DNA of 20,499 nucleotides from WRAI01 sp031549605 (GTDB lineage Bacteria; Bacillota; Clostridia; Oscillospirales; UBA929). A model generated the notes under the pieces. The model was not told the DNA's origin, searched no databases, and saw only the letters and a list, made by a program, of their open reading frames with translations. This document shows positions 13,254 through 20,433 of this stretch, one piece after another; positions within the stretch are counted from its first letter, which is position 1, and the number at the start of each line of letters is the position of its first letter. The stretch is taken from assembly GCA_031549605.1 (NCBI GenBank), contig JAVBPM010000035.1, positions 1 through 20,499 of the forward strand, read 5' to 3'. The position numbers were made by a program, and so were the translations under genes.

Positions 13254-13260
13254 TCCCCGA

Positions 13261-13289
13261 TTGACAAAAAACGACAGCCGGTGTATAAT
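13261..13289 (+). promoter_or_regulatory. Sigma-A promoter of the isocitrate dehydrogenase operon
   Basis: Perfect TTGACA (13261-13266) and TATAAT (13284-13289) with a 17-base spacer. The start of transcription would lie near 13296, giving a leader of about 25 bases with ATAAGGAG before the ATG. Confidence 0.92.
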
Positions 13290-13319
13290 CTATTCAGTTT
13301 ACATAAGGAGTATACAAAC

Positions 13320-14465
13320 ATGAGTTATGAAGCAGTCCATGAGCGTCTTGACAAGATTTTAGCCATACAGGCCAAGCGTGTGGCGGCCATGCGCGAGCAA
13401 AGTGACTTTATTGACTACAGCAGCTGCAAGCCGCTGATTATCGGCGTCTGCGGCGGCGACGGCATCGGGCCCGCCATCACGGCGCAAAGCGCCCGCGTAC
13501 TCAAGCATATTCTCAAAGATGAGATTGCCGCCGGCCAAATCGAGTTCCGCGATATCGAGGGTCTGACCATTGAGAACCGCGTTGCCTGCAACCAGCCCAT
13601 TCCCGACGCAGTGCTGGCCGAGCTGCGCGCCTGCCACGTCATTCTCAAGGGTCCCACCACCACGCCGCGCGCCGGTGACCCGTGGCCCAACATTGAGAGC
13701 GCCAACGTCGCCATGCGCAAGGAGCTTGACCTGTTTGCCAACGTCCGTCCCGTCAAGGTGCCCGACCAGGGCATCGACTGGGTCTTTTTCCGCGAGAACA
13801 CCGAAGGCTCGTACGCCGTCGGTAGCTTGGGCATCCACGCCGACGACGACATTGCCGTCGACTTCTGCATCACCACCACCGGCGGCACCGAGCGCATCGC
13901 CCGACTCGCCTTTGAGCACGCCAAGAAAACGGGCCGCAAGCGCGTCACCGCCGTTACCAAGGCCAACGTCATCAAAACGACTGACGGCAAATTCCTCAAC
14001 ATCTGCGAGAACATGGCCAAAGAGTACCCCGAGCTGGCCTTTGACGAGTGGTTCATCGACATCATGACCGCCAAGCTGGTCGACGCCAAGCGCCGCACCG
14101 CGTTTGAGGTCTTTGTGCTGCCCAATCTCTACGGCGACATCCTCACCGACGAGGCCGCCGAATTCCAGGGCGGCGTCGGCACAGCCGGCAGCGCCAACCT
14201 CGGCAAGCGCTACGCCATGTTCGAGGCCATCCACGGCAGCGCGCCGCGCATGGTCACCGAGGGCCGCGACATCTACGCCGACCCCTGCTCCATGCTGCGC
14301 GCGTCGGTCATGCTGCTCGAACACATCGGCAAGCTGGAGCAGGCCGCCAAGCTGGAAAAAGCGCTCAACTTCTGTATGTATGAAGATAAAAAGCTAACCA
14401 TTACCGGACGCGACACCGGCGCCACCACAGCCGCGTTCGCCGACTACGTCATGGCGCAGCTGTAA
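13320..14465 (+). CDS. icd: Isocitrate dehydrogenase (isocitrate/isopropylmalate dehydrogenase family, 381 aa)
   Basis: Oxidises and decarboxylates isocitrate to 2-oxoglutarate, supplying glutamate synthesis. The isocitrate site is complete and spaced as in Escherichia coli Icd: S127-x-N129-x3-R133 and R143 (SANVAMRKELDLFANVR), then FRENTEGSY with Arg and Tyr, Lys in VTKANVIKTTDGKF, and the metal Asp residues in DEWFIDIM and NLYGDILTDEAAE. The Ser/Asn pair separates it from isopropylmalate dehydrogenase. In the cofactor loop, HGSAP is followed by Arg-Met where NADP enzymes have Lys-Tyr and NAD enzymes Asp-Ile, so the cofactor is uncertain, leaning to NADP by charge. Strong promoter and ribosome site precede it. 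No citrate synthase or aconitase is adjacent. The stop overlaps the next start (TAATG). Confidence 0.92.
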   Translation: MSYEAVHERLDKILAIQAKRVAAMREQSDFIDYSSCKPLIIGVCGGDGIGPAITAQSARVLKHILKDEIAAGQIEFRDIEGLTIENRVACNQPIPDAVLAELRACHVILKGPTTTPRAGDPWPNIESANVAMRKELDLFANVRPVKVPDQGIDWVFFRENTEGSYAVGSLGIHADDDIAVDFCITTTGGTERIARLAFEHAKKTGRKRVTAVTKANVIKTTDGKFLNICENMAKEYPELAFDEWFIDIMTAKLVDAKRRTAFEVFVLPNLYGDILTDEAAEFQGGVGTAGSANLGKRYAMFEAIHGSAPRMVTEGRDIYADPCSMLRASVMLLEHIGKLEQAAKLEKALNFCMYEDKKLTITGRDTGATTAAFADYVMAQL

Positions 14466-15619
14466 TGAAACGACTGGCAAAAAACTGCATCAGCCTGACA
14501 CTGGCACTCGCCTTGCTCGCCGGTGTCTTTAGCGCGTCGGCCACCTCCTCCGACCCGGCCGTCACCCGCAGTTATTTTGAAGACGTCTATATGCAGCGTG
14601 TCAAAACCAAGGTTATCAACAACCTGCAAACCGCGCTGGGCAATAAGAAAAACACCCTTATCAAAAATATGGACCAGCGACTGGCAAGTCTCACCGGTGG
14701 CAATCTGACCGAAATTGTCAAGGGCACTATCGCCTCGTCGACCTACCTCAGCATGGACAGCGCGCACCAAATCAACACCTTTGCCTCCTTAAAGTCGTCG
14801 GTGTATGTCGGCGGCGGCATGACGCTGCGCGTCATGAGCGGTTCGACGGTTATACTGGTCAGCGGCTACGCGCGGCTGGTCAATGCCGCCATCGACCTGA
14901 CTGAGGGCGTTGTGCAAACGAGCGGCACCTCCATGCGCAGCAACCACGCCTACCTCTCCATCAACGGCGGCCGTATGAGCGCCAGCGCGGGCGCCACCTA
15001 CCGCATCGACGGCTCCTACAGCCTCGTCAACACCTACATTCCCACCTACACTTCGCTGGCCGACGCACTCAAGAAGCTCAAGCTGTTTTACGGCAGCGAT
15101 GTCGGCTATGAACTTGAACGCGCACCCTCGCGCCTTGAAAGCTTGGTGATGCTCATCCGCTTGCTGGGCAAAGAAAAAGAGGCGCTTGCCTACACCGGTA
15201 GCCACCCCTTTACCGACGTGCCCAACTGGGCCAGCCGCTATGTCGCCTACGCCTACAAACAAGGCATCGCCGGCGGCAAGAGCAAGACCCGTTTTGGCGG
15301 CGACGACCTCTGTACCTCCACCGAATACACCTGTTTTGTGCTACGCGCGCTCGGCTACAGCGAAAGAGCCGACAAATACCTGTGGAGCGAATCTACCTAC
15401 TTTGCGCAAAAAATCGGCCTGTACAACGCCAAAGAAATGTCTGTCTGCCGTCGCACCTTTATGCGCGACCACCTTGTCTACCTCAGCTTCTACGCACTGC
15501 CGTTCAAGCTTAAGGGCACCAACCGTCCGCTGCAACAACAGCTGATTGACAACCGCGTCTTTACATTGCAGCAAGCCACCACCGCGCTGTCGCAAATCAC
15601 CGTCAAGCGCATGCGCTAA
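14465..15619 (+). CDS. Secreted SLH-domain protein (384 aa)
   Basis: The signal peptide has a basic start (MKRLAKNC), a hydrophobic core and probable cleavage near FSASA (residue 26). Residues 50-190 look beta-rich with Gly/Ser/Thr repeats (SSVYVGGGMTLRVMSGSTVI; LSINGGRMSASAGATYRIDG), suggestive of a beta-solenoid-like fold. From about residue 200 come SLH-type repeats: RLESLVMLIRLLGKE, HPFTDVPNWASRYVAYAYKQ, GIAGGKSKTRFGGDDLCTST and a third with TCFVLRALGYS. SLH domains bind secondary wall polymers carrying pyruvate, so the protein is probably held on the cell surface. The basic C-terminus (ITVKRMR) is unremarkable. The start overlaps the isocitrate dehydrogenase stop by one base, so the two are co-translated although their functions look unrelated. 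Confidence 0.87.
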   Translation: MKRLAKNCISLTLALALLAGVFSASATSSDPAVTRSYFEDVYMQRVKTKVINNLQTALGNKKNTLIKNMDQRLASLTGGNLTEIVKGTIASSTYLSMDSAHQINTFASLKSSVYVGGGMTLRVMSGSTVILVSGYARLVNAAIDLTEGVVQTSGTSMRSNHAYLSINGGRMSASAGATYRIDGSYSLVNTYIPTYTSLADALKKLKLFYGSDVGYELERAPSRLESLVMLIRLLGKEKEALAYTGSHPFTDVPNWASRYVAYAYKQGIAGGKSKTRFGGDDLCTSTEYTCFVLRALGYSERADKYLWSESTYFAQKIGLYNAKEMSVCRRTFMRDHLVYLSFYALPFKLKGTNRPLQQQLIDNRVFTLQQATTALSQITVKRMR

Positions 15620-15629
15620 GAGTTAATCA

Positions 15630-15661
15630 AAACGGCGGCCGGGTAAACCCGGCCGCCGTTT
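15630..15661. terminator. Bidirectional terminator between the SLH gene and the lipoprotein gene
   Basis: A 14-bp stem, AAACGGCGGCCGGG paired with CCCGGCCGCCGTTT (up to one end base), with a TAAA loop lies between two convergent genes. A and T tracts on both flanks allow use from both sides. Confidence 0.88.
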
Positions 15662-15675
15662 AATTGTACTCCGGC

Positions 15676-16302
15676 CTACGGCTTGGTCACATACGACAAA
15701 TAGCTGTAGCTGCCGTCGGCGCGCACGCGAATACGCAGCACAGCGCTGCTGATAACGTCCGTCTGCGCGTCGGTACGCTGTACCGCCATCTCAAGCGTGT
15801 CATCGTTGACGGCCTTGCACTCGGTCACCACATAGCTGTCGGGCGTACCGGCGCCAAACTGTTGAAACACCAGCTCATTTTCATCCTTGTTATAGCTGCC
15901 GATGGTCACCTTACCGGGCGCGAAGGTATGGCCGGCAAACACAGCGTCCAAATACGGCAGCACCGCCTCAACCGGAACGCGGTACTCCTCGCTCTCAATG
16001 TCGTAGCTGGCCTGCACCGTGTCGGCGTTGGCGTTGTAGTAGGCGTTGAGCAGCGCGTCGCTGAGAATGTCGCCGACGGCGTTGAACTGTGGCATATAGA
16101 ACAAAACGGGATCCAAATCGTTGGCAATGCCGTTAAGCTCGTCCTGCGAGCGACCGGCCAAAAAAGCGGCGGCATAGGTCATTTGCGTATTGCCGCTGAC
16201 AAGAACAGCCGCCGAGGGCGACGCGCTCGGCTCATCCTTAGTGCCGCAGCCGGTCAACAGCAGCGCCGCTCCGACCGCAACCCAAACCCATTTTCTATTC
16301 AC
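15676..16302 (-). CDS. Lipoprotein of unknown function (208 aa)
   Basis: The gene starts at GTG 16302 with GGGAGGGG about nine bases upstream. A lipoprotein signal peptide with lipobox LTGC (Cys19) is followed by a short Ser/Pro/Asp linker (GTKDEPSASPSAA). The mature domain has helices (TYAAAFLAGRSQDELNGIAN; DILSDALLNAYYN) in the first half and beta-rich sequence in the second (GKVTIGSYNKDENELVFQQF; AVLRIRVRADGSYSYLSYVT). No catalytic motif or family is recognised. It stands alone between its own promoter and a shared bidirectional terminator. The LTGCG start and acidic linker resemble the other lipoproteins in this window, so it is likely a host surface protein. Confidence 0.87.
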   Translation of the reverse strand: MNRKWVWVAVGAALLLTGCGTKDEPSASPSAAVLVSGNTQMTYAAAFLAGRSQDELNGIANDLDPVLFYMPQFNAVGDILSDALLNAYYNANADTVQASYDIESEEYRVPVEAVLPYLDAVFAGHTFAPGKVTIGSYNKDENELVFQQFGAGTPDSYVVTECKAVNDDTLEMAVQRTDAQTDVISSAVLRIRVRADGSYSYLSYVTKP

Positions 16303-16329
16303 GCAAAACCCCTCCCCGGCTTTTTGTCC

Positions 16330-16358
16330 ATTTTACCACAGTCGTGCTGTGTAAACAA
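16330..16358 (-). promoter_or_regulatory. Probable promoter of the 208-aa lipoprotein gene
   Basis: On the minus strand TTGTTT (16353-16358), 17 bases, TAAAAT (16330-16335). A short dyad CACAG/CTGTG (16337-16351) lies between the two boxes and might be an operator. The -35 has only four of six consensus bases. Confidence 0.5.
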
Positions 16359-16432
16359 CCCGGCCGCGGCACCAACTCATTGACACAATACGCCAAACCG
16401 CGACTTTTCGTCCAAAAAAAACGGCAAAAGCA

Positions 16433-16461
16433 TTGACATTGCAGTGATAAGCCGGTATAAT
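16433..16461 (+). promoter_or_regulatory. Sigma-A promoter of the rpsF-ssb-rpsR operon
   Basis: Perfect TTGACA (16433-16438), 17 bases, TATAAT (16456-16461). Transcription would begin near 16468, leaving a 70-base leader with a stem-loop. The upstream stretch 16303-16432 contains only the divergent lipoprotein promoter. Confidence 0.93.
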
Positions 16462-16486
16462 GGCAGTCGCGCCAGAAAAAAACCTT

Positions 16487-16511
16487 GCCCTTTGCCGCCT
16501 AAGCAGAGGGC
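16487..16511 (+). promoter_or_regulatory. Stem-loop in the rpsF leader, candidate S6:S18 autoregulatory element
   Basis: GCCCTTTGC and GCAGAGGGC pair over nine positions (one G-U) around the loop CGCCTAA, in the 5' untranslated region about 27 bases before the rpsF start. The loop edge contains CCG (16495-16497). A conserved CCG presented by a hairpin in many rpsF leaders is bound by the S6:S18 complex to repress translation. The match in place and motif is good, but the full consensus was not aligned. Confidence 0.5.
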
Positions 16512-16537
16512 CATATGTCCAAAAGGAGGTGTCTGAT

Positions 16538-16831
16538 ATGGCACAAATCGAAGGAAAGTACGAGACCATTTTCATCCTCGACCCGGCGCTGGGAGAGGAA
16601 GCCACCGCTACGCTCGTGGCCAAGTTCAAGACGTTGGTGGAGACCAACGCCACACTGGGCAACGTCGAGGATTGGGGCAAGCGCAAGCTGGCCTACCCCA
16701 TCAACGACCTCAACGAAGGCTATTACACGCTGATGACCTTCAGCTCGAAGCCCGATTTCCCCGCCGAACTCGATCGTATCTACCACATCACTGACGGCGT
16801 CATGCGTTCGCTGATCATCGCCGTCGAGTAG
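16538..16831 (+). CDS. rpsF: Ribosomal protein S6 (97 aa)
   Basis: Small-subunit protein of the platform, which binds as a heterodimer with S18 beside 16S rRNA helix 22/23. The family pattern is complete: YETIFILDPALGEEA, the VEDWGKRKLAYPINDLNEGYY motif and the late FPAELDRIYHITDGVMRSLI. The start has AAAAGGAGGT at optimal spacing. The length is typical, without the acidic tail of E. coli S6. It heads the conserved rpsF-ssb-rpsR operon. Confidence 0.97.
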   Translation: MAQIEGKYETIFILDPALGEEATATLVAKFKTLVETNATLGNVEDWGKRKLAYPINDLNEGYYTLMTFSSKPDFPAELDRIYHITDGVMRSLIIAVE

Positions 16832-16842
16832 AGGGTGCGTCC

Positions 16843-17304
16843 ATGCTGAACAAGTGCATTTTGATGGGTCGACTGACCAAGGACCCGGTTCTGCGCAGCA
16901 CCAACTCCGGCAAATCGGTGGCCGGCTTTACCATCGCCGTTGACCGCGACTTTGTGCGCGCCGGCGAGGAAAAGCAGACCGACTTCATCGACATCACCTG
17001 CTGGGATCGGCAGGCCGACTTCTGCGCCAAGTACTTTACCAAGGGTATGCTGGTGGCACTGGCCGGCCGCTTGCAGCAGCGTCACTGGGAGGACAAGGAC
17101 GGCAACAAGCGCGTCAGCTACGAAGTCATTGCCAGCGAGGTTCACTTCGCCGAGCGCAAACGTGACGACAGCGGCTACGGCAACGCCTACGCCTCCAACG
17201 CGCCCAGCTACGCCAACAACGCACCGGCCCAGCAACAACCGGCCGCCATTGATACGACCGGCTTCACCGAGCTCATGGACGACGACGGCTCCCTGCCGTT
17301 CTAA
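16843..17304 (+). CDS. ssb: Single-stranded DNA-binding protein (153 aa)
   Basis: Coats single-stranded DNA in replication, recombination and repair, as a tetramer. The OB fold spans about residues 1-105: MLNKCILMGRLTKDPVLRST, FTIAVDRDFVR, TDFIDITCWDRQADFCAKYF, KGMLVALAGRLQQRHWEDKD and YEVIASEVHFAE. A flexible Gly/Asn/Ala/Gln linker follows, then the conserved acidic tip DDDGSLPF that recruits partner proteins. The start follows rpsF by 11 bases with GAGGGTG as ribosome site. The position between rpsF and rpsR is the usual one in Firmicutes. It is the host protein, unrelated to the small phage protein at 2196-2432. Confidence 0.97.
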   Translation: MLNKCILMGRLTKDPVLRSTNSGKSVAGFTIAVDRDFVRAGEEKQTDFIDITCWDRQADFCAKYFTKGMLVALAGRLQQRHWEDKDGNKRVSYEVIASEVHFAERKRDDSGYGNAYASNAPSYANNAPAQQQPAAIDTTGFTELMDDDGSLPF

Positions 17305-17342
17305 GCCACAGAGCCGGCATTATAAACAAGGAGGAAATCGAC

Positions 17343-17573
17343 ATGGAAAGACCCATGAGACCCCGCAAGCGCCGTAAGGTATGCCAATTCTGCGTCGGCA
17401 AGGTGCAGCACATCGACTACAAAGATGCTGCCAAGCTGCGCACTTATATGAGCGAACGTGCCAAAATCCTGCCCTGCCGCATGACCGGCACCTGCGCGGC
17501 CCATCAGCGTCAGCTGACACTGGCCATCAAGCGCGCCCGTCACATCGCGCTGCTGCCCTACGTCATCGACTAA
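17343..17573 (+). CDS. rpsR: Ribosomal protein S18 (76 aa)
   Basis: Small-subunit protein, partner of S6 on the platform. A basic N-terminus (RPRKRRKVCQFC) leads into IDYKDAAKLRTYMSERAKIL, then TGTCAAHQRQLTLAIKRARH and IALLPYVID, the standard family order. Cys14, Cys17, Cys45 and Cys51 could form a zinc site (C+ form). Cys45 replaces the Arg usual at ILPRR, so this copy may bind metal more completely than most. The start has AAGGAGG upstream, 38 bases after the ssb stop. A terminator follows at once, and rplI is not adjacent here. Confidence 0.97.
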   Translation: MERPMRPRKRRKVCQFCVGKVQHIDYKDAAKLRTYMSERAKILPCRMTGTCAAHQRQLTLAIKRARHIALLPYVID

Positions 17574-17586
17574 GCAAAACGACAAA

Positions 17587-17618
17587 AAAAGTACCGAGCC
17601 AGCCGGCTCGGTACTTTT
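17587..17618 (+). terminator. Terminator of the rpsF operon (left copy of a repeated hairpin)
   Basis: AAAAGTACCGAGCC and GGCTCGGTACTTTT form a 14-bp stem with an AGCC loop, thirteen bases after the rpsR stop, followed by T-rich sequence. The same 32 bases recur exactly at 17871-17902. Confidence 0.92.
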
Positions 17619-17620
17619 CT

Positions 17621-17653
17621 CAGCGTGTCAAAAAACTTGTTTTTGGCACGCTG
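17621..17653 (+). repeat. Second hairpin behind the rpsF terminator
   Basis: CAGCGTGTCAAAAA pairs with TTTTTGGCACGCTG over 14 positions (one G-U) with an ACTTG loop. It begins two bases after the first terminator's T run and may act as a back-up terminator or be part of the repeat element. Confidence 0.7.
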
Positions 17654-17681
17654 ACAGACTGACAAAGAAGTGCGCAGGCAA

Positions 17682-17729
17682 AGAAACGCTGTCCGTCGGC
17701 GTACGGTGGTACGCTAGGACAGCGTTTCT
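17682..17729. repeat. Inverted repeat with 13-bp arms
   Basis: AGAAACGCTGTCC and GGACAGCGTTTCT are perfect arms around 22 bases, in which GCGTA/TACGC can extend the pairing. No T tract follows, so a terminator role is unlikely; a structured RNA or an element internal repeat is more probable. Confidence 0.7.
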
Positions 17730-17745
17730 GCAGCAAGTAAAACCA

Positions 17746-17778
17746 TTGCGGCGCAGCGCGCTTGTCGATGCGCCGCAA
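17746..17778. repeat. Inverted repeat with 10-bp GC-rich arms
   Basis: TTGCGGCGCA and TGCGCCGCAA are perfect arms around a 13-base loop. It lies in the middle of the non-coding element; no gene overlaps. Confidence 0.65.
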
Positions 17779-17870
17779 AACATACACCGGGAATCAAAAC
17801 GCCGCCTTTAGTCGCCGTTTTCTCTCTTTTCTGACACTGGTTTTGCGGTGCGCGCTTTTTTGACAGGCTG

Positions 17871-17902
17871 AAAAGTACCGAGCCAGCCGGCTCGGTACTT
17901 TT
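17871..17902 (-). terminator. Terminator of the WG-repeat/pstS-like operon (right copy of the repeated hairpin)
   Basis: The sequence equals 17587-17618. On the minus strand it begins 14 bases after the stop of the pstS-like gene and ends in T residues, so it should end that transcript. Confidence 0.88.
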
Positions 17903-17916
17903 TCTCTTGTCAGAAG

Positions 17917-18903
17917 TTATTTAGCCACCGGCACATAGCCCTCGTTTACCATCAGGGTGCGTGCCTGATCGCCCTGCAACCACTCGTACAGAATGCGCGT
18001 CGGACTGCCGGCCGGCTCATCCTTGCGAATAGCCACATAAAAGTCGTTGGTAAACGGATAGCTGCCGTTGCCGATGCTCTCGCTTGACGGCGCAACGCCG
18101 TCGATAGACAGCAGCTTAATATTGACGTCGTTTTTCATCTGTGAAACGTAGTAATAGACGTTGTAGCCAATGGCGTCGCCGGCGTTGTCATAGGCGGCAA
18201 TCGACTCCACCAAACCCTCCATGCCCTCAATGACGTACTCGACCGGCGCGTCGGCCATCTCTCTGCCTTTCATCACCAGCTTGTTCATCAGCGTCTGGCT
18301 GCCCGACGTGGCATTGCGCTGGAATGCCTTGATTTTCTTGTTCTCGCCGCCGACCTCGTTCCAGTTGGTGATGTCGCCGGTGTAAATCTGTTGCAGCTCG
18401 CTGGTTTTAATCCCGTCGGTCTTGTTTTGCTTGTTGACCAAAAACACCAGCGCGTCGCGACCAATGGCCGCCATCTCCAGCTCAACGCCCTTCTCATTTT
18501 CCAGCGTCTGCTTGGCGTCATCCGGCATCTCATAGACAATCAGCAAATCAACGCTGTCATTAATGAGATTGGTCCACGCGCTGTTTGTGCCGTTGAACTC
18601 CGGCGTGCACTCAGTTCTGTCCTTTTGCAGCAGCACCGCCTTGACCGCCTCAGCCAGCGGAATGGTGGCCGTGCTGCCGTCAATGCGCGGAAAATTCTCC
18701 TCATTGAACGTAAAACCGGTGCTGTTGGTAGGTGAAGGTGTCGGCTCGTCTGTCGGCGCCGCCGGATTCGGCGGCGTAGTCGCCTCACCTGTCGCCGTCA
18801 CGTCAGCCGTAGGAGACACCACCGGACTGGTGGCCTCCGGCGTCTTGCTACAAGCCACCAACAGCAGCAGCCCCAGTAAAACAATCCAAATCTTCTTCAT
18901 CAT
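17917..18903 (-). CDS. PstS-like phosphate-binding lipoprotein (328 aa)
   Basis: A substrate-binding protein of the PBP-like family that in PstS captures phosphate for the PstCAB importer. The start is one of two adjacent ATGs (18903 or 18900), 4-7 bases after AAAGGAG; an ATG at 18924 lies before this site. The lipobox LVAC gives Cys18, followed by a long Thr/Pro/Ser linker (to about residue 62). The phosphate-loop pattern IDGSTATIPLAEAV appears first, then DLLIVYEMPDDAK, LQQIYTGDITNWNEVGG and FQRNATSGSQTLMNKLVM, in the usual order. A region near the end (YPFTNDFYVAIRK) is also typical. No pstC, pstA, pstB or phoU is in view, so the binding ligand and partner transporter are open. It follows the WG-repeat gene by 33 bases and is last in the operon. 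Confidence 0.85.
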   Translation of the reverse strand: MMKKIWIVLLGLLLLVACSKTPEATSPVVSPTADVTATGEATTPPNPAAPTDEPTPSPTNSTGFTFNEENFPRIDGSTATIPLAEAVKAVLLQKDRTECTPEFNGTNSAWTNLINDSVDLLIVYEMPDDAKQTLENEKGVELEMAAIGRDALVFLVNKQNKTDGIKTSELQQIYTGDITNWNEVGGENKKIKAFQRNATSGSQTLMNKLVMKGREMADAPVEYVIEGMEGLVESIAAYDNAGDAIGYNVYYYVSQMKNDVNIKLLSIDGVAPSSESIGNGSYPFTNDFYVAIRKDEPAGSPTRILYEWLQGDQARTLMVNEGYVPVAK

Positions 18904-18936
18904 TTCTCTCCTTTTCTCATTCAATCATGATCCGGA

Positions 18937-20421
18937 TCAATCGCCTCCGAAATTGCCCATGGGCTCCAGCGACACGCGCAGAATCCAGTTTCCCTCCATG
19001 TCCATCAACCCGCCATAGACACCGTCGCTGCACAGCAGCACGCCATTAAAACATTGATAGTAAGGACGCGGCGGCAACGCGGCGTTGCCGTCCTCGTCAA
19101 ACAGCTCCATCAACAACTGTGTGCCATTGTTATAGCGCAGTATGCCAAACATGCTGCTATCATCCGGCCCGACCCACGTCAGCGTATCGTTTTCGTTCAG
19201 CGGCACCGTTTTCTTGACATTGCCGGTGCGCACATCGCGCAGCTCAACCAGCCTGTCGTCATAGTTATAGCACAGTAGCGTATCGCCGCCAATGACACTG
19301 TCGGGATTGCGATCCAACACATAGTTAAGCCGCCGACCCTCCGGGTCAATCACCCAAAATTGCGAGTAGCTGTCATTGCTAATCACCTTATAGCCGGCGC
19401 TCAGCGTGTACTCACTCGAGTAATCGCGAATTTTCTCATTGTGGATGTCAATGTAATAGCTGCTTTCACCCTTGTTCACCATGGCCTCACCGTCGGAAAA
19501 CGACTGCGCGCCTTCAAACTGGGGCTCAATAGCCACCGTGCCGTCAAGCGCCATGTAGCCATACAGCCCATTGTCGCCCATAAACACGGCCAACCCACTG
19601 TCAATAATCAAGCGCTCTGGACCGGCGGCTATGTCATGCTCCTTGCTCATCAGCAGTGGCCCCAGCAGCTTTGCGCCGCCAAGGTCATAGTAGGTGACGT
19701 ACCCCTTGCCGTCGACCTCGCTGCTGACGGCCACGCGGTCATTTTTAACGCAAGGCATCTGGTCATAGCGATAGTCCAGCAACAGCTTTCCATTCCAGCC
19801 AATCGCGCCCCACTTGCTGCCGTTGTACACGGGAATAGCCTGCAGCTGCTCAAAAAAGTAGGTGTAATAGTACTCGCCCTCCGGCAGCTTTACCTCATAG
19901 CTCCACGAGCCGTCGCCGCCGATAAGCGTAAAGCTGCGCTTACCCATAGACTTGTTGCGACTCGCCAGATACACCACCTTGTTGTCGTGTCGCAGCACCG
20001 ACACTGAGCTGTAGCTGGGGTCACTGATAATCTTGCCGTTCTCATCGGCAAAGCCGTACACACATTGCATTTCCATCAACGGTGAGCCATACATACGGTT
20101 AAAATAGGGATACACCTTGCCATAGCCGTTGCGTGCGACAAAGTCGGGCTGCACGTCGGACTCATAGCGCTCCGGCGGCACAACCGGCTGTCGTGTCGGT
20201 ATCGTCAAGTCATCCGGGTTGACACAAAAAGTCGGGCTGGGTACCGGTGTTTGTGACGGCGCAGCCGTCACCTCGGCAGAGGCTGTCGGCTCCCCCGACG
20301 GTGACGACGTCATCGTCGGGCTGGGCGACGCCGCCGGTGAATCTTGCTGCTCTTTGCCCCCGCACGACGCCAGCAGCGCCAACACGCCACACAGTAGCAA
20401 ACCGACCACGGTTTTCTTCAT
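18937..20421 (-). CDS. WG-repeat lipoprotein (494 aa)
   Basis: The lipobox LASC gives Cys20, followed by a Ser/Thr/Pro/Glu-rich linker to about residue 63. From about residue 118 several WG-type repeats appear, each with a short YG(F/A/Y/G) strand, a DG or NG turn and an aromatic end: YGFADENGKIISDPSY, WGAIGWNGKLLLDYRYDQM, YGYMALDGTVAIEPQFEGA with FSDGEAMV, and YGGLMDMEGNWILRVSLEPM near the C-terminus. WG repeats probably form a beta-propeller or solenoid that binds partners; function is mostly undefined. The start has TAGGAGGG upstream, overlapping the stop of the previous gene. It is likely exposed on the cell surface. Its placement in one operon with a PstS-like protein may hint at envelope or nutrient sensing, which is inference. 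Confidence 0.88.
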   Translation of the reverse strand: MKKTVVGLLLCGVLALLASCGGKEQQDSPAASPSPTMTSSPSGEPTASAEVTAAPSQTPVPSPTFCVNPDDLTIPTRQPVVPPERYESDVQPDFVARNGYGKVYPYFNRMYGSPLMEMQCVYGFADENGKIISDPSYSSVSVLRHDNKVVYLASRNKSMGKRSFTLIGGDGSWSYEVKLPEGEYYYTYFFEQLQAIPVYNGSKWGAIGWNGKLLLDYRYDQMPCVKNDRVAVSSEVDGKGYVTYYDLGGAKLLGPLLMSKEHDIAAGPERLIIDSGLAVFMGDNGLYGYMALDGTVAIEPQFEGAQSFSDGEAMVNKGESSYYIDIHNEKIRDYSSEYTLSAGYKVISNDSYSQFWVIDPEGRRLNYVLDRNPDSVIGGDTLLCYNYDDRLVELRDVRTGNVKKTVPLNENDTLTWVGPDDSSMFGILRYNNGTQLLMELFDEDGNAALPPRPYYQCFNGVLLCSDGVYGGLMDMEGNWILRVSLEPMGNFGGD

Positions 20422-20433
20422 AGTTGTGCCCTC

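Larger units (their letters stand above)
17587..17902. repeat. 316-bp non-coding element with long terminal inverted repeats and nested hairpins
   Basis: Both ends are the same 32-bp terminator hairpin. Inside, CAGCGTGTCAAAAAA at 17621 matches the reverse complement of TTTTTTGACAGGCTG (17856-17870) with one mismatch. The ends therefore form inverted repeats of about 46 bp with a 2-bp gap. Between them lie two more perfect hairpins and no reading frame of note. It fills most of the 343-bp gap between the convergent rpsR and pstS-like genes. It may be a MITE-like or REP-like element, or the product of two like terminators drifting in place. No target-site duplication could be identified. Confidence 0.5.

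Noticed and set aside
13359..14324. Antisense frame of 321 codons across the isocitrate dehydrogenase gene
   Set aside because: Gly/Ala/Asp/Val-rich with no family pattern; the sense frame has a complete active site.
17654..17870. CRISPR array or tRNA in the hairpin-rich gap
   Set aside because: The repeats are inverted, not regularly spaced direct repeats, and no tRNA arms or TTC motif fit.
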